Shown: positions 48,192 to 59,973, numbered from the stretch's first letter. The stretch: 64,000 nucleotides of DNA from Microvirga alba (GCF_015694465.1 NZ_JADQDO010000001.1:806001-870000), one strand, 5' to 3'. The notes: generated by a model from the letters alone, not told the origin. Translations and numbers: made by a program.

Positions 48192-48223
48192 CGTGGATGG
48201 CCGGGCCAAACCCGGCCATGACG
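48192..48223 (-). repeat. Dispersed 32-bp palindromic repeat, copy 2, inside the nuo operon
   Basis: ATGGCCGGG (48197-48205) and CCCGGCCAT (48211-48219) with a CCAAA loop. Read on the minus strand it has the same CGTC and CCACG flanks as the copy at 19644-19675. It sits between nuoD and nuoE. Confidence 0.85.
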
Positions 48224-48239
48224 ATGAGGAGAAGAGTGA

Positions 48240-48938
48240 ATGGCCGTTCGTAAGCTCGCGCCTGAAGAGATCCAGCCCAAGAGCTTCGCGTTCTCGCCCG
48301 AGAACGAAGTTTTTGCGGATCAGCAGATCGCCAAATACCCGCCGGGCCGTCAGGCTTCGGCGGTGATCCCGTTGTTGTGGCGGGCGCAGGAGCAGGCCGG
48401 TGGCTGGCTTCCGCAGAAGGCTATCGAGGCCGTCGCGGCCAAGCTCGACATGCCCGACATCCGCGTGATGGAAGTGGCGACCTTCTACACGATGTTCAAC
48501 CTCGAGCCGGTTGGAAAATATTTCATCCAGTTCTGCGGCACGACGCCATGCCAGCTGCGCGGCGCGGGCGACATCAAGAAGGTTCTGGAGCGTCGCATTG
48601 GCGAGCAGAACCACGTTTCCGCCGACGGTAACTTCTCCTGGCTCGAAGTCGAGTGCCTGGGCGCGTGCTGCAACGCGCCGATGGTGCAGATCAACGACGA
48701 TTACTACGAAGACCTGACGACGGAGAATTTCGAGAAGCTTCTCGACGATCTCGCCGCCGGACGGCCCGTGAAGAAGGGCCCGCAGAACGGACGTCGCGCC
48801 TCCGAGCCGCAAGATGCGATCAAGACGCTGACCGACCCGTCGCTCTATGACGGCTCGATGATCGGCACCTGGCGCAAGCGCTTCGAGGAAGAGGCGGTGA
48901 AAACCGCCGAGCCCGCTGGCCAAGACAAGAAGTCCTGA
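48240..48938 (+). CDS. nuoE: NADH-quinone oxidoreductase subunit E
   Basis: The 24-kDa subunit with cluster N1a, part of the NADH-oxidising module with NuoF. The 232 residues include thioredoxin-like [12 protein letters not shown], the first two cluster ligands in [12 protein letters not shown] and the other two in [11 protein letters not shown]. Compared with the 166-residue E. coli protein it has a longer, charged C-terminal extension (from about 165), common in alphaproteobacteria. A GAGGAG site precedes ATG 48240. Confidence 0.96.
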   Translation: MAVRKLAPEEIQPKSFAFSPENEVFADQQIAKYPPGRQASAVIPLLWRAQEQAGGWLPQKAIEAVAAKLDMPDIRVMEVATFYTMFNLEPVGKYFIQFCGTTPCQLRGAGDIKKVLERRIGEQNHVSADGNFSWLEVECLGACCNAPMVQINDDYYEDLTTENFEKLLDDLAAGRPVKKGPQNGRRASEPQDAIKTLTDPSLYDGSMIGTWRKRFEEEAVKTAEPAGQDKKS

Positions 48939-48951
48939 GGAGGAACGACAG

Positions 48952-50253
48952 ATGCTTCAGGACAAGGACCGCATTTTCACCAACCTCTACGGCTTGCACT
49001 CGCCGGACCTGAAGGCCGCGAAGATGCGCGGCGCGTGGGACGGCACGAAGTTCCTGCTCGAAAAGGGCCGCGACTGGATCATCGACGAGATGAAGAAGTC
49101 CGGCTTGCGCGGCCGCGGCGGCGCGGGCTTCCCGACCGGCATGAAGTGGTCCTTCATGCCCAAGCAGTCGGATGGCCGCCCGAGCTATCTCGTGGTCAAC
49201 GCGGACGAGTCGGAGCCCGGCACCTGTAAGGATCGCGAGATCATGCGGCACGATCCGCATCTTCTCATCGAGGGCTGCCTGATCGCGTCCTTCGCCATGA
49301 ACGCGAACGCCGCCTATATCTACATCCGCGGCGAGTACATCACCGAGAAGCATGCGCTGCAGAAGGCCATCGACGAGGCCTATGAGGCGAAGCTCATCGG
49401 CAAGGACAACATCCACGGCTATCCCTTCGACCTCTATCTCCATCACGGCGCGGGCGCTTACATCTGCGGCGAGGAGACGGCTCTGCTTGAGAGCCTCGAG
49501 GGCAAGAAGGGCATGCCGCGCCTGAAGCCCCCGTTCCCGGCGAATATGGGTCTCTATGGCTGCCCGACGACGGTGAACAACGTCGAGTCGATCGCGGTGG
49601 CGGGCGAGATCCTGCGCCGTGGTGCGTCGTGGTTCTCCAGCATCGGCCGTCCGAACAATGTCGGCACCAAGCTGTTCTGCGTGTCGGGGCATGTGAACAA
49701 GCCCTGCAACGTGGAAGAGGCCATGGGCATCACCTTCCGCGAGCTGATCGACACCCATTGCGGCGGCATTCGCGGCGGCTGGGACAACCTGCTCGCAGTG
49801 ATCCCCGGCGGCTCCTCGGTGCCGTGCGTTCCCGCCGACCAGATCATCGACGCGTACATGGATTTCGACACCCTGCGCAATCTTCGCTCCGGCCTCGGCA
49901 CGGCGGCGGTGATCGTCATGGACAAGTCGACCGATATCGTGCGCGCCATCGCCCGCATCTCGTATTTCTACAAGCACGAGAGCTGCGGCCAGTGCACGCC
50001 GTGTCGCGAGGGCACGGGCTGGATGTGGCGCGTGTTGAACCGCATGGCGGAAGGCCGCGCCCAGAAGCGCGAAATTGACATGCTGCTTGAGGTTTCGACC
50101 CAGATCGAAGGCCACACCATCTGCGCGCTCGGCGACGCGGCGGCGTGGCCGGTTCAAGGTCTCATCCGCCACTTCCGGCACGAGATCGAGAAGCGCATCG
50201 ATGACTACGCGGCGAACCCGCATTCTGAATCCGTGATGATGGCGGCGGAGTGA
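48952..50253 (+). CDS. nuoF: NADH-quinone oxidoreductase subunit F
   Basis: The 51-kDa subunit that binds NADH and FMN and holds cluster N3. The 433 residues show [18 protein letters not shown] (NADH site), [15 protein letters not shown] (FMN site), [13 protein letters not shown], and the N3 ligands in [12 protein letters not shown] plus a later Cys (HTICALGD). A GAGGAGGAA ribosome site precedes ATG 48952. It is 13 bp after nuoE. Confidence 0.97.
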   Translation: MLQDKDRIFTNLYGLHSPDLKAAKMRGAWDGTKFLLEKGRDWIIDEMKKSGLRGRGGAGFPTGMKWSFMPKQSDGRPSYLVVNADESEPGTCKDREIMRHDPHLLIEGCLIASFAMNANAAYIYIRGEYITEKHALQKAIDEAYEAKLIGKDNIHGYPFDLYLHHGAGAYICGEETALLESLEGKKGMPRLKPPFPANMGLYGCPTTVNNVESIAVAGEILRRGASWFSSIGRPNNVGTKLFCVSGHVNKPCNVEEAMGITFRELIDTHCGGIRGGWDNLLAVIPGGSSVPCVPADQIIDAYMDFDTLRNLRSGLGTAAVIVMDKSTDIVRAIARISYFYKHESCGQCTPCREGTGWMWRVLNRMAEGRAQKREIDMLLEVSTQIEGHTICALGDAAAWPVQGLIRHFRHEIEKRIDDYAANPHSESVMMAAE

Positions 50254-50263
50254 GAGATTAAAG

Positions 50264-52342
50264 ATGGCCAAGATCATCGTAGATGGCGTTGAGGTAGACG
50301 TTCCGCCGGAATACACGCTGCTCCAGGCGGCTGAAGCGGCGGGCGCGGAAATTCCGCGTTTCTGCTTCCATGAGCGTCTTTCCATCGCCGGCAATTGCCG
50401 CATGTGCCTCGTCGAGGTGAAGGGCGCGCCGAAGCCGGTCGCGTCCTGCGCCTGGGGTGTTCGCGATTGCCGCCCGGGCCCGAACGGCGAGCCACCGGAA
50501 GTGTCGACCAAGTCGGCGACGGTGAAGAAGGCGCGCGAAGGGGTGATGGAGTTCCTCCTCATCAACCATCCGCTTGATTGCCCGATCTGCGACCAGGGCG
50601 GCCAGTGCGACCTGCAGGACCAGGCAATGGCCTACGGCGTCGACACCAGCCGCTATCACGAAAACAAGCGCGCGGTGCCGGACAAGGATCTCGGCCCGCT
50701 CGTGAAGACCTCCATGAACCGGTGCATTCACTGCACCCGCTGCATCCGCTTCACCACCGAGGTGGCGGGCGTGTCGGATCTCGGCGCGATCTGGCGCGGC
50801 GAGGACATGGAGATCACCAGCTATCTCGAGAAGGCTCTGGGCTCCGAGCTGCAATCGAACGTGGCTGATCTCTGCCCCGTCGGTGCGCTGACCCATAAGC
50901 CGGAAGCTTTCCACTACCGTCCCTGGGAATTGTCCAAGACCGATTCCGTGGACGTGACGGACGCTGTCGGCTCCGCGATCCGCGTCGATTCCCGTGGCCG
51001 CGAGGTCATGCGCATTCTGCCGCGCGTGAACGAGGCGGTGAACGAGGAATGGATCACCGACAAGGCGCGCCACATTGTCGACGGTCTGCGCCTGCAGCGT
51101 CTCGACCGTCCCTTCGTGCGCGAGAACGGCCGCCTGCGTCCGGCCTCGTGGCAGGAAGCGTTCGGCGTCATCGCCAACCGCGTGAAGGGCGCTGATCCGA
51201 AGCGCATCGGCGCGATTGCGGGTGATCTCGCGGCGGTCGAAGAGATGTATGCCCTGAAGGCTCTCATGCAGAGCCTCGGCGTCAAGAACATCGACGCTCG
51301 CCAGGACGGAACGGTGCTGTCGCCGGCTTATGGCCGCGCGTCGTACCTGTTCAACTCCACCATCCCCGGCATCGAAGATGCGGACGCGATCCTCATCGTC
51401 GGGTCGAACCCGCGCATCGAAGGGTCGCTCGTCAATGTGCGCATCCGCAAGCGTTGGCGCTTCGCGCCGATGCCGATTGGCGTGATCGGCGAGAAGGCGG
51501 ATCTGACTTACGATTACGATTATCTCGGCGCTGGCCCTGAGACGCTGGCCGAGATCCTCGCAGGCCGCCACAGCTTCGCCGAGAAGCTGAAGGGCGCAAA
51601 GCACCCGCTCATCATCGTGGGGCAGGGGGCTCTCTCACGTCCCGACGGTCTCGCGGTTCTGTCGCTTGCAGCGCAGGTGGCTAAAGAGGTGGGCGCGGTC
51701 AAGGACGGTTGGAACGGTTTCTCGATCCTCCACACCGCTGCCTCGCGCGTCGGCGCGCTCGATCTCGGCTTCGTGCCGGGTGAGGGTGGGTTGACCGCCC
51801 GCCAGATGGCGGCAGGCGGCGTTGACGTGCTGTTCAACCTCGGCGCTGACGAGATCGACGTCGCTCCGGGCACCTTCGTGATCTACCAGGGCACCCATGG
51901 TGATCGCGGCGCTCATCGCGCCGACGTGATCCTTCCGGGCGCGACCTACACGGAAAAGTCCGGCACTTACGTCAACACCGAAGGCCGGGTGCAGATGGGC
52001 GGCCGAGCGGCGTTCCCGCCGGGCGAGGCCCGCGAAGATTGGGCGATCCTGCGCGCTCTGTCGGATGGACTCGGTCATCGCCTGCCGTTCGACTCGCTCA
52101 GCGCACTGCGCCAGAAGCTCTATGCTGAGCATCCGCACCTGGGCGCTGTCGATGTCGTCTCGGCGGCCGATGCGGCTTCCGCGGTTCAGGTGCTCGCCGG
52201 TCTTGGCGGAACACCGGGCCGTGAGGGTTTCACCAGCCCGGTCATGGACTTCTATCTCACGAACCCGATCGCTCGCGCGTCCGGCGTCATGGCTGAGTGC
52301 TCTGCGCTCGCTCGTGGCCTGCGGCTCGAAGCGGCCGAGTAA
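50264..52342 (+). CDS. nuoG: NADH-quinone oxidoreductase subunit G
   Basis: The 75-kDa iron-sulfur subunit (692 residues) carrying clusters N1b, N4 and N5. Its N-terminus is a ferredoxin domain ([18 protein letters not shown]), followed by the His-Cys motif region ([18 protein letters not shown]), [10 protein letters not shown] and CPVGAL. The C-terminal two-thirds is a molybdopterin-oxidoreductase-like fold with no cofactor, as usual. It is 10 bp after nuoF. Confidence 0.96.
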   Translation: MAKIIVDGVEVDVPPEYTLLQAAEAAGAEIPRFCFHERLSIAGNCRMCLVEVKGAPKPVASCAWGVRDCRPGPNGEPPEVSTKSATVKKAREGVMEFLLINHPLDCPICDQGGQCDLQDQAMAYGVDTSRYHENKRAVPDKDLGPLVKTSMNRCIHCTRCIRFTTEVAGVSDLGAIWRGEDMEITSYLEKALGSELQSNVADLCPVGALTHKPEAFHYRPWELSKTDSVDVTDAVGSAIRVDSRGREVMRILPRVNEAVNEEWITDKARHIVDGLRLQRLDRPFVRENGRLRPASWQEAFGVIANRVKGADPKRIGAIAGDLAAVEEMYALKALMQSLGVKNIDARQDGTVLSPAYGRASYLFNSTIPGIEDADAILIVGSNPRIEGSLVNVRIRKRWRFAPMPIGVIGEKADLTYDYDYLGAGPETLAEILAGRHSFAEKLKGAKHPLIIVGQGALSRPDGLAVLSLAAQVAKEVGAVKDGWNGFSILHTAASRVGALDLGFVPGEGGLTARQMAAGGVDVLFNLGADEIDVAPGTFVIYQGTHGDRGAHRADVILPGATYTEKSGTYVNTEGRVQMGGRAAFPPGEAREDWAILRALSDGLGHRLPFDSLSALRQKLYAEHPHLGAVDVVSAADAASAVQVLAGLGGTPGREGFTSPVMDFYLTNPIARASGVMAECSALARGLRLEAAE

Positions 52343-52353
52343 GAGGAAGCGAT

Positions 52354-53379
52354 ATGGAACTCGGAGATATTCTCCTCTCGGTCGCGATCATGCTGGGCAA
52401 GAGCTTGCTCATGCTTGTCGCGCTGCTCATCTTCATCGCCTATGCGCTGCTCGCCGACCGCAAGGTCTGGGCGGCGGTGCAGCTGCGCCGTGGTCCGAAC
52501 GTGGTTGGCCCCTGGGGATTGTTTCAATCCTTCGCGGACCTCCTGAAGTTCGTGTTCAAGGAGCCGGTCATTCCGGCCCCTGCGAACAAGGGCATGTTCC
52601 TTCTGGCTCCGCTTTTGACCTGCACGCTCGCGCTCGCGTCCTGGGCGGTCATCCCGCTGAATGCGGGCTGGGCCATCGCCAACATCAATGTGGGCATTCT
52701 CTATATCTTCGCGATCTCGTCGCTTGGTGTTTACGGCATCATCATGGGCGGCTGGGCGTCGAACTCGAAATACCCCTTCCTCGGCGCGCTCCGTTCGGCT
52801 GCGCAGATGGTGTCCTACGAAGTCTCCATCGGCTTCGTCATCGTGACGGTGCTCATGTGCGCCGGTACGCTGAACTTGTCGAAGATCGTGGAGGCTCAGG
52901 ATTCCAGCCTCGGTATTCTCGGCTGGTACTGGCTGCCGCTGTTCCCGATGTTCGTGGTGTTCTTCATTTCGGCCATGGCCGAGACGAACCGCCCGCCTTT
53001 CGATCTGCCCGAGGCGGAGTCGGAACTGGTGGCCGGCTACATGGTTGAATATTCCTCGACCCCGTACCTGTTGTTCATGCTCGGCGAATACGTGGCCATC
53101 ATGACCATGTGCGCGCTCGGCACGGTCATGTTCCTAGGGGGCTGGCTGTCGCCGATCCCGTTCGCGCCCTTCACCTGGGTGCCTGGCGTGATCTGGTTCG
53201 TGGTGAAGGCGAGCTTCCTGTTCTTCCTCATGGCCATGGCGAAGGCCATGGTGCCCCGCTACCGCTATGACCAGCTGATGCGTCTTGGCTGGAAGGTGTT
53301 CCTGCCGCTCTCGCTCGCCATGGTGATCATCGTGGCGGCAGTCCTGATGGCGACCGGCCGCGCGCCGGGCATGCACTAA
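52354..53379 (+). CDS. nuoH: NADH-quinone oxidoreductase subunit H
   Basis: Membrane subunit at the joint between arms, forming the quinone entrance (341 residues, about eight helices). Family stretches are [19 protein letters not shown] and the acidic loop [20 protein letters not shown]. From ATG 52354, preceded by AAGAGGAAGC; the 19 codons upstream in frame overlap nuoG and are not used. Confidence 0.96.
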   Translation: MELGDILLSVAIMLGKSLLMLVALLIFIAYALLADRKVWAAVQLRRGPNVVGPWGLFQSFADLLKFVFKEPVIPAPANKGMFLLAPLLTCTLALASWAVIPLNAGWAIANINVGILYIFAISSLGVYGIIMGGWASNSKYPFLGALRSAAQMVSYEVSIGFVIVTVLMCAGTLNLSKIVEAQDSSLGILGWYWLPLFPMFVVFFISAMAETNRPPFDLPEAESELVAGYMVEYSSTPYLLFMLGEYVAIMTMCALGTVMFLGGWLSPIPFAPFTWVPGVIWFVVKASFLFFLMAMAKAMVPRYRYDQLMRLGWKVFLPLSLAMVIIVAAVLMATGRAPGMH

Positions 53380-53392
53380 CGGAGATCGACTC

Positions 53393-53881
53393 ATGAGCCT
53401 CGATCAAGCCGCAAAATCCCTCCTCTTGAAGGAATTCGTGTCGGGATTCATCCTGACCATGAAGTACTTCTTCAAGCCGAAGGCGACGATCAACTATCCG
53501 TTCGAGCTGAGCCATCGCGGCCCGCGCTTCCGGGGCGAGCACGCGCTCAGGCGCTACCCGAACGGCGAAGAGCGCTGCATCGCCTGCAAGCTCTGCGAGG
53601 CGATCTGCCCGGCTCAGGCCATCACCATCGAGGCCGGCCCGCGCCGCAACGACGGCACGCGGCGCACGACCCGTTACGACATCGACATGGTGAAGTGCAT
53701 CTATTGCGGCCTCTGCCAGGAAGCTTGCCCGGTCGATGCGATCGTGGAAGGCCCGAACCTGGAATTCTCGGTGGAGACCCGCGAGGAGCTTTACTACGAC
53801 AAGGCGAAGCTGCTCGCGAACGGCGACCGATGGGAGCAGGAGATCGCGAGGAACATCGCGAAGAACGCACCGTACCGGTGA
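53393..53881 (+). CDS. nuoI: NADH-quinone oxidoreductase subunit I
   Basis: Peripheral TYKY subunit with clusters N6a and N6b (162 residues). The two 8Fe-ferredoxin motifs are [12 protein letters not shown] and [12 protein letters not shown]. The N-terminal part is amphipathic and lies on the membrane. GGAG precedes ATG 53393. The 138-bp gap to nuoJ holds a GC-rich hairpin. Confidence 0.97.
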   Translation: MSLDQAAKSLLLKEFVSGFILTMKYFFKPKATINYPFELSHRGPRFRGEHALRRYPNGEERCIACKLCEAICPAQAITIEAGPRRNDGTRRTTRYDIDMVKCIYCGLCQEACPVDAIVEGPNLEFSVETREELYYDKAKLLANGDRWEQEIARNIAKNAPYR

Positions 53882-53887
53882 TCATTT

Positions 53888-53908
53888 CCCTGCCCCGTGG
53901 GGGCAGGG
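53888..53908. repeat. GC-rich hairpin between nuoI and nuoJ
   Basis: CCCTGCCCC (53888-53896) pairs with GGGGCAGGG (53900-53908) across a 3-base loop. No T-tract follows. It starts 7 bases after the nuoI stop, inside the operon. Confidence 0.6.
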
Positions 53909-54019
53909 GGCAAACATGTCCGGCGGGTTGTTCCTGCCGGATTCGGAAACTATAGACAGGCCGCCGGATTCTCCGGTGCCACGTCGGAAGGGGCCGCTTC
54001 TCGCGGCTTGAGCTTGAGC

Positions 54020-54634
54020 ATGACGGTTACTGCCGCCTTCTTTTATCTCTTCGCGACCATCACCATTGCCTCCGGCTTCATGGTGATCGCGTCGCGCAAT
54101 CCCGTGCAGTCGGTGCTCTTCCTCATCCTGGCCTTCGTCAACGCGGCGGGCCTGTTCCTGATGATGGGAGCCGAGTTCCTGGCGATGATCCTGATCATCG
54201 TCTATGTGGGCGCGGTCGCGGTGCTCTTCCTCTTCGTCGTGATGATGCTCGACGTGGACTTCGCGGAGCTGCGCCAGGGCTTCCTGCAATACCTGCCGAT
54301 CGGCGGCCTGATCGGCGTCGTGTTCCTGCTGGAGCTGATCCTGGTCATCGGCGCTTACGTGATCGATCCGGGCCTCGTGCGCTCTCCGATGGTCCCGATC
54401 CCGTCGCCGACGGTCATGACCAACACCGAGGCTCTCGGGCAGGTGCTCTACACCCGTTATTTCTTCTTCTTCCAGGCGGCTGGTCTGATCCTGCTCGTGG
54501 CGATGATCGGCGCCATCGTGCTGACCCTGCGCGAGCGCGTCGGCGTGAAGCGCCAGGACATTGCGAAGCAGAACGCCCGGACACCGGAAACCGCCGTCGA
54601 GGTGCGGAAGGTTCCCTTCCGCCAGGGCATTTAA
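54020..54634 (+). CDS. nuoJ: NADH-quinone oxidoreductase subunit J
   Basis: Membrane subunit (204 residues, five helices) with the pi-bulge helix that couples quinone chemistry to proton flow. Typical text is NPVQSVLFLILAFVNAAGLF, LGAEFLAMILIIVYVGAVAV (here MGAEFL) and VLFLFVVMML. The ATG at 54020 is chosen because the frame upstream to 53897 has no membrane or family character. The ribosome site is weak. Confidence 0.93.
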   Translation: MTVTAAFFYLFATITIASGFMVIASRNPVQSVLFLILAFVNAAGLFLMMGAEFLAMILIIVYVGAVAVLFLFVVMMLDVDFAELRQGFLQYLPIGGLIGVVFLLELILVIGAYVIDPGLVRSPMVPIPSPTVMTNTEALGQVLYTRYFFFFQAAGLILLVAMIGAIVLTLRERVGVKRQDIAKQNARTPETAVEVRKVPFRQGI

Positions 54635-54646
54635 GGGAGGCACGTG

Positions 54647-54955
54647 ATGGTCATCGGCCTGAGCCACTATCTCACCGTCGCCGCCGTGCTGTTCACGCTC
54701 GGTGTGTTCGGCATCTTCATCAACCGGAAGAACGTGATCGTCATCTTGATGTCGGTCGAGCTGATCCTGCTCGCGGTCAACATCAACATGGTCGCCTTTT
54801 CGACCCACATGAACGACATCGTCGGCCAGGTCTTCGCGCTGCTGATCCTCACGGTCGCGGCGGCGGAGGCGGCCATCGGCCTTGCCATTCTGGTGGTCTT
54901 CTTCCGCAACCGCGGCTCCATCGCGGTTGAAGACGTCAATATGATGAGGGGCTAA
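54647..54955 (+). CDS. nuoK: NADH-quinone oxidoreductase subunit K
   Basis: Small MrpC-like membrane subunit (102 residues, three helices). [18 protein letters not shown] and [20 protein letters not shown] carry the two conserved membrane Glu residues used in proton transfer. ATG 54647 is 6 bases after GGGAGG; the in-frame GTG 54644 is a less likely start. It follows nuoJ by 12 bp. Confidence 0.95.
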   Translation: MVIGLSHYLTVAAVLFTLGVFGIFINRKNVIVILMSVELILLAVNINMVAFSTHMNDIVGQVFALLILTVAAAEAAIGLAILVVFFRNRGSIAVEDVNMMRG

Positions 54956-54983
54956 GCCCGTTCGGATCGGCGAAGTAACATCA

Positions 54984-57014
54984 ATGTACCACGCAATCGT
55001 CTTCCTGCCGCTCGTCGGCTTCCTCATCGCAGGCCTGTTCGGGCGCGTTATCGGATCCCGTCCGAGCGAGCTTATCACGACAGCGCTGCTCCTGGTCGCT
55101 GCCGCCTTGTCATGGGTGGCCTTCATTCAGGTCGGCTTCGGTTCCGGCGCGACCCGGATTCAGGTGGCGCAATGGATGTCGGTCGGTGATCTGAACGTCG
55201 ATTGGGCGTTCAAGATCGACACGCTGACCGCCATGATGCTGGTGGTGGTCAATACCGTCTCCGCCCTCGTGCACGTGTACTCCATCGGCTACATGCACGA
55301 AGATCCGCATCGCTCGCGCTTCTTCGCCTATCTGTCGCTCTTCACCTTCGCCATGCTGATGCTGGTGACGGCGGATAACCTCGTTCAGATGTTCTTCGGC
55401 TGGGAAGGCGTGGGCCTCGCGAGCTACCTGCTCATCGGCTTCTGGTATCAGAAGGAATCGGCGAACGCTGCCGCCATGAAGGCGTTCATCGTCAACCGCG
55501 TCGGCGATTTCGGCTTCCTGCTCGGCATCTTCACCCTGTTCGTGCTGTTCAACGGCGTGACGTTCGACCAGATCTTCCCGCGCGCGGCCGAGTTCCAGAA
55601 CGCTCACTTCCACTTCCTGGGAATCGAGTGGCACGCCCTGACCATCGCCTGCCTGCTTCTCTTCATGGGCGCGATGGGTAAGTCGGCGCAGTTCCTGCTC
55701 CACACCTGGTTGCCGGACGCGATGGAAGGCCCGACCCCGGTCTCGGCGCTCATCCATGCCGCCACCATGGTGACGGCTGGCGTCTTCATGGTCGCGCGCC
55801 TGTCGCCGGTCTTCGAATATGCGCCCGCGGCCCTGACCGTCGTCACGATCATCGGCGGCATCACGGCCTTCTTCGCGGCGACCGTCGGTCTCGTGCAGAA
55901 CGACATCAAGCGCGTCATCGCCTATTCGACCTGTTCGCAGCTCGGCTACATGTTCGTGGCGCTCGGCGTCGGCGCCTATAGCGCGGGCGTGTTCCACCTG
56001 TTCACGCACGCCTTCTTCAAGGCCCTGCTGTTCTTGGGCGCCGGCTCGGTCATCCACGCGATGCACCATGAGCAGGACATGCGGAACATGGGCGCGCTGC
56101 GCAAGTACATCCCGTTCACCACGGCGATGATGGCGATCGGCACGCTGGCGCTCACCGGCTTCCCGTTCACCGCCGGCTACTATTCCAAGGACGCCATCAT
56201 CGAGGCGGCTTTCGCGGCGCGGACTTCCGCCGGTAACTTCGCCTTCCTGGCGACGGTCATCGCGGCGTTCATGACCTCGTTCTATTCCTGGCGTCTGTTC
56301 TTCATGACCTTCGAGGGCAGCGCCCGTTGGGAGAACCATGCGGCTGGCCATGTCGAGGGCAGCCATGAGGGCGCGGAGCACGACGAAAGCGGTCACGACG
56401 TGTCTCACGCGGCCCATGACGATCATGGTCACGGCCATGGGGAGCTGAAGCCCCATGAGAGCCCGCTCGTGATGCTCATTCCGTTGCTCGTCCTGGCCAT
56501 CGGGGCCGTCATTGCCGGCTTTGTCTTCCAAAGCGCCTTCATCGGTCATGGCTATGATCACTTCTGGAAGGGCGCACTGTTCACCGGACCGGAGAACAAG
56601 ATCCTGGAAGAGATGCATCATCTGCCGGGTTGGGTGCCGCTTCTGCCGACGATCATGATGATCTTAGGGTTCCTGCTCGCGGTCTACATGTACATCGTCG
56701 ATGCGAAGAAGCCCGCTCAGCTCGCGGCGGATCATCCGATCCTGTACCGCTTCCTGCTCAACAAGTGGTACTTCGACGAGCTCTACGACGCGATCTTCGT
56801 GCGTCCCACGCTGTGGCTCGGCCGCCTCCTGTGGCGCGGTGGCGACCAGCGGATCATCGACGGGCTCGGGCCTGATGGAATCTCGGCGCGCGTTCTCGAC
56901 GTGACGCGCGGCGTGATGCGGGTCCAGACCGGATACCTCTACCACTATGCCTTCGCCATGCTGATCGGCGTTGCCGCTCTCGTCACCTTCTATCTCTTCA
57001 GGGGAGCGCATTAA
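54984..57014 (+). CDS. nuoL: NADH-quinone oxidoreductase subunit L
   Basis: Distal antiporter-like proton pump subunit (676 residues, about 16 helices with the long lateral helix at the end). Marks are [37 protein letters not shown] and [16 protein letters not shown]. Residues about 450-493 form a hydrophilic loop very rich in His, Asp and Glu ([10 protein letters not shown]). The stop TAA overlaps the nuoM ATG by one base (57014). Confidence 0.96.
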   Translation: MYHAIVFLPLVGFLIAGLFGRVIGSRPSELITTALLLVAAALSWVAFIQVGFGSGATRIQVAQWMSVGDLNVDWAFKIDTLTAMMLVVVNTVSALVHVYSIGYMHEDPHRSRFFAYLSLFTFAMLMLVTADNLVQMFFGWEGVGLASYLLIGFWYQKESANAAAMKAFIVNRVGDFGFLLGIFTLFVLFNGVTFDQIFPRAAEFQNAHFHFLGIEWHALTIACLLLFMGAMGKSAQFLLHTWLPDAMEGPTPVSALIHAATMVTAGVFMVARLSPVFEYAPAALTVVTIIGGITAFFAATVGLVQNDIKRVIAYSTCSQLGYMFVALGVGAYSAGVFHLFTHAFFKALLFLGAGSVIHAMHHEQDMRNMGALRKYIPFTTAMMAIGTLALTGFPFTAGYYSKDAIIEAAFAARTSAGNFAFLATVIAAFMTSFYSWRLFFMTFEGSARWENHAAGHVEGSHEGAEHDESGHDVSHAAHDDHGHGHGELKPHESPLVMLIPLLVLAIGAVIAGFVFQSAFIGHGYDHFWKGALFTGPENKILEEMHHLPGWVPLLPTIMMILGFLLAVYMYIVDAKKPAQLAADHPILYRFLLNKWYFDELYDAIFVRPTLWLGRLLWRGGDQRIIDGLGPDGISARVLDVTRGVMRVQTGYLYHYAFAMLIGVAALVTFYLFRGAH

Positions 57015-58525
57015 TGCTCGGCTTCGGCATCCTCTCCGGCCTTCTCGTCCTGCCCCTCGTCGGGGCGGCCTTCATCCTCACGCTTCGCGGCGACGGCGAG
57101 GCAGCGCGCTCCAACGCACGTTGGGCGGCGCTCGCCACCACGATCGCGACGTTCCTCTTGTCGCTCGTGGCGTGGAGCCGGTTCGACACGGGCTCGGCCT
57201 CGTTCCAGTTGATCGAGTCTCACGCCTGGTTGACCGAGACGATCCGCTTCAAGCTCGGCGTCGATGGCTTCTCGATGCCCTTCATCCTTCTCACCACGTT
57301 CCTGATGCCGTTCTGCATCCTGGCGTCGTGGGAATCGATCACGCATCGGGTGAAGGAATATTTCGTCGCCTTCCTCGTGCTCGAAACGACCATGATCGGC
57401 GTCTTCGAGGCGCTCGACCTCGTGCTGTTCTACCTGTTCTTCGAAGCAGGCCTGATCCCGATGTTCCTCATCATCGGCATCTGGGGCGGCAAGCGGCGCA
57501 TTTATGCGAGCTTCAAGTTCTTCCTCTACACGCTGCTCGGCTCCGTGCTGATGCTGCTCGCCATCATGGCGATGTATTGGGCAGCCGGCACCACCGACAT
57601 CCCGACGCTGCTGACCTTCAAGTTCGCCTCGAACCTGCAGACCTGGCTCTGGCTCGCCTTCTTCGCCTCCTTCGCGGTGAAGATGCCCATGTGGCCGGTC
57701 CACACCTGGTTGCCCGACGCGCACGTGGAAGCGCCGACGGCGGGCTCGGTCATCCTGGCGGGCATTCTCCTGAAGATGGGCGGCTACGGTTTCATCCGAG
57801 TGTCGTTGCCCATGTTCCCTGAGGCCTCGGTGTATTTCGCCCCGATGGTCTTCGCGCTCTCCGTGGTGGCGATCGTCTACACCTCGCTGGTGGCGTTGGT
57901 GCAGGAGGACATGAAGAAGCTCATCGCTTATTCGTCCGTCGCCCACATGGGCTTCGTGACCATGGGCCTCTTCAGCATGAACCCGCAGGGGATCCAGGGG
58001 GCCATGTTCCAGATGGTCTCGCACGGCCTCGTCTCCGGCGCGCTCTTCCTTTGCGTCGGCGTGGTCTATGACCGGATGCACACCCGCGAGATCAAGGCCT
58101 ATGGCGGCCTCGTGAACCGGATGCCGCTCTACGCCGTGGCGTTCATGATCTTCACCATGGCCAATGTCGGCCTGCCGGGCACGTCGGGCTTCGTCGGCGA
58201 GTTTCTGACCCTGCTGGGCGCGTTCCGGGCCAATACCTGGGTGTCGTTCTTCGCAACCACGGGCGTGATCCTCTCGGCGGCTTATGCGCTCTGGCTCTAT
58301 CGCCGCGTCGTGTACGGCGTGCTCGACAAGCCGGCGTTGCAGGACATCGCTGATCTGAACCGCCGCGAGATCATCACGCTCGCTCCGCTCGTCCTGCTCG
58401 TCATTTATTACGGCGTGCAGCCCGGCCCGATCCTCGACGCCTTCGCCGCGCCGACGGATATGCTCATGAAGAGCTACGAGGCCGCGCTCGCAACCGTGAA
58501 AACGGCGGCTCTCGCCGCATACTGA
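57014..58525 (+). CDS. nuoM: NADH-quinone oxidoreductase subunit M
   Basis: Middle antiporter-like proton pump subunit (503 residues, about 14 helices). Family text is [37 protein letters not shown] and [16 protein letters not shown], with the pump Glu and Lys residues in these helices. Its start shares one base with the nuoL stop, so translation is coupled. nuoN follows after 7 bp. Confidence 0.96.
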   Translation: MLGFGILSGLLVLPLVGAAFILTLRGDGEAARSNARWAALATTIATFLLSLVAWSRFDTGSASFQLIESHAWLTETIRFKLGVDGFSMPFILLTTFLMPFCILASWESITHRVKEYFVAFLVLETTMIGVFEALDLVLFYLFFEAGLIPMFLIIGIWGGKRRIYASFKFFLYTLLGSVLMLLAIMAMYWAAGTTDIPTLLTFKFASNLQTWLWLAFFASFAVKMPMWPVHTWLPDAHVEAPTAGSVILAGILLKMGGYGFIRVSLPMFPEASVYFAPMVFALSVVAIVYTSLVALVQEDMKKLIAYSSVAHMGFVTMGLFSMNPQGIQGAMFQMVSHGLVSGALFLCVGVVYDRMHTREIKAYGGLVNRMPLYAVAFMIFTMANVGLPGTSGFVGEFLTLLGAFRANTWVSFFATTGVILSAAYALWLYRRVVYGVLDKPALQDIADLNRREIITLAPLVLLVIYYGVQPGPILDAFAAPTDMLMKSYEAALATVKTAALAAY

Positions 58526-58532
58526 GGTCACG

Positions 58533-59972
58533 ATGAATCCCGCCCTCGCCATTCCCGCTTTTGGTCCTGCGCTGCCGGAAATCATTCTGGCCGCCGGCGT
58601 TCTCGTCCTTGTTCTGTTCGGCGCGCTTCGCGGCGAGCGTGCGGCAGGGAGCATGAACGTCATCGCTCTCGCGCTTCTGGCCGTCGCCTTCATCGCGGTC
58701 CTGATGCTTCCCTCGGGCCGCGTCGAGACCATGAACGGCTCCTTCGTGATCGACGCCTTCGCCAAGTTCATGAAGTCACTGACGCTCATTGCTTCGGCAG
58801 GCGGCGTCATTCTCTCCATGGACTACATGCGTCGCGCGGGCATCAACCGCTTCGAGTACCCGATCCTGATCGTGCTCTCGACCATCGGCATGCTGATGGT
58901 GATTTCTGCGAACGATCTCATTGCGCTCTATCTCGGCCTCGAACTGCTCAGCCTGTCGTCCTACGTCATCGCGGCGTTCGACCGGGATAACGTGCGCTCG
59001 ACGGAAGCGGGCCTGAAGTATTTCGTGCTCGGCGCTCTGTCCTCCGGCATGCTGCTCTACGGCGCGTCGCTGGTTTATGGGTTCACCGGCACCGTGTCCT
59101 TCCCGGTCATCGCGTCGGTCCTGCAGGGCCATGTGAGCAGCGGTGTGATCTTCGGCCTCGTGTTCGTGGCCGCCGGCGTCGCCTTCAAGATTTCGGCCGT
59201 GCCGTTCCACATGTGGACGCCGGACGTGTATGAAGGTTCGCCCACTCCGGTCACGGCGTTCTTTGCCGCTGCGCCGAAGATGGCCGCCATGGCGATGGCG
59301 ACGCGCCTGTTCATCGGCGCGTTCCCCGGAATCCTCGGCCAGTGGCAGCAGATCATCGTCTTCATTTCCATCGCCTCGATGGCGCTGGGCTCGTTTGCCG
59401 CCATCGGCCAGCGCAACCTGAAGCGTCTGATGGCGTATTCCTCCATCGGCAACGTGGGCTACGCGCTGATCGGTCTCGCCGCCGGTACGCCGGAAGGTGT
59501 TCAGGGCGTCGTGGTCTATATGGCGATCTACCTCGCCATGACGCTCGGCACCTTCGCCTGCATCCTGTCCTTGCGTCGCGGCAACGTGATGTTCGAGAAG
59601 ATCGAGGACCTGTCCGGTCTTGCCCGGACGCATCCGTGGATCGCGTTCTGCCTGGCGATGATGATGTTCTCGCTCGCCGGTATCCCCCCGCTCGCTGGGT
59701 TCTTCGCCAAGTTCGCGGTCTTCAATGCCGCCATCAAGGCGAACCTCGTGACGCTCGCCGTCATCGGCGTCGTGACGAGCGTGATCGGCGCTTACTATTA
59801 TCTGCGCATCATCAAGGTCATGTATTTCGATGAGGCGGGCGAGCGGTATGAGGTGATGCCGGTCGGCGTGAAGCTGGTTCTCGGTCTGTCGAGCATCTTC
59901 GTCATCCTGTTCGGCCTTGTGCCTGCTCCGCTCGTGGCCGCAGCAGGCGCCGCCGCACGGTCCCTGTTCTAA
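58533..59972 (+). CDS. nuoN: NADH-quinone oxidoreductase subunit N
   Basis: Proximal antiporter-like proton pump subunit (479 residues, about 14 helices). Marks are LYLGLELLSLSSYVIAAFDR, AVPFHMWTPDVYEGSPTPVT and LMAYSSIGNVGYALIGLA. ATG 58533 follows GAGGTCACG. It is the last nuo gene; birA starts one base after its stop codon, so the transcript continues. Confidence 0.96.
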   Translation: MNPALAIPAFGPALPEIILAAGVLVLVLFGALRGERAAGSMNVIALALLAVAFIAVLMLPSGRVETMNGSFVIDAFAKFMKSLTLIASAGGVILSMDYMRRAGINRFEYPILIVLSTIGMLMVISANDLIALYLGLELLSLSSYVIAAFDRDNVRSTEAGLKYFVLGALSSGMLLYGASLVYGFTGTVSFPVIASVLQGHVSSGVIFGLVFVAAGVAFKISAVPFHMWTPDVYEGSPTPVTAFFAAAPKMAAMAMATRLFIGAFPGILGQWQQIIVFISIASMALGSFAAIGQRNLKRLMAYSSIGNVGYALIGLAAGTPEGVQGVVVYMAIYLAMTLGTFACILSLRRGNVMFEKIEDLSGLARTHPWIAFCLAMMMFSLAGIPPLAGFFAKFAVFNAAIKANLVTLAVIGVVTSVIGAYYYLRIIKVMYFDEAGERYEVMPVGVKLVLGLSSIFVILFGLVPAPLVAAAGAAARSLF

Positions 59973-59973
59973 C

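Noticed and set aside
53882..55126. A 414-codon minus-strand frame opposite nuoJ, nuoK and the start of nuoL
   Set aside because: Extremely rich in Asp, His, Glu and Gln, as expected opposite hydrophobic membrane-protein codons in high-GC DNA; no start signal or family.
57011..58819. A 602-codon minus-strand frame opposite nuoM
   Set aside because: It covers nuoM and the start of nuoN in antisense and has the same charged shadow composition; nuoM is beyond doubt.
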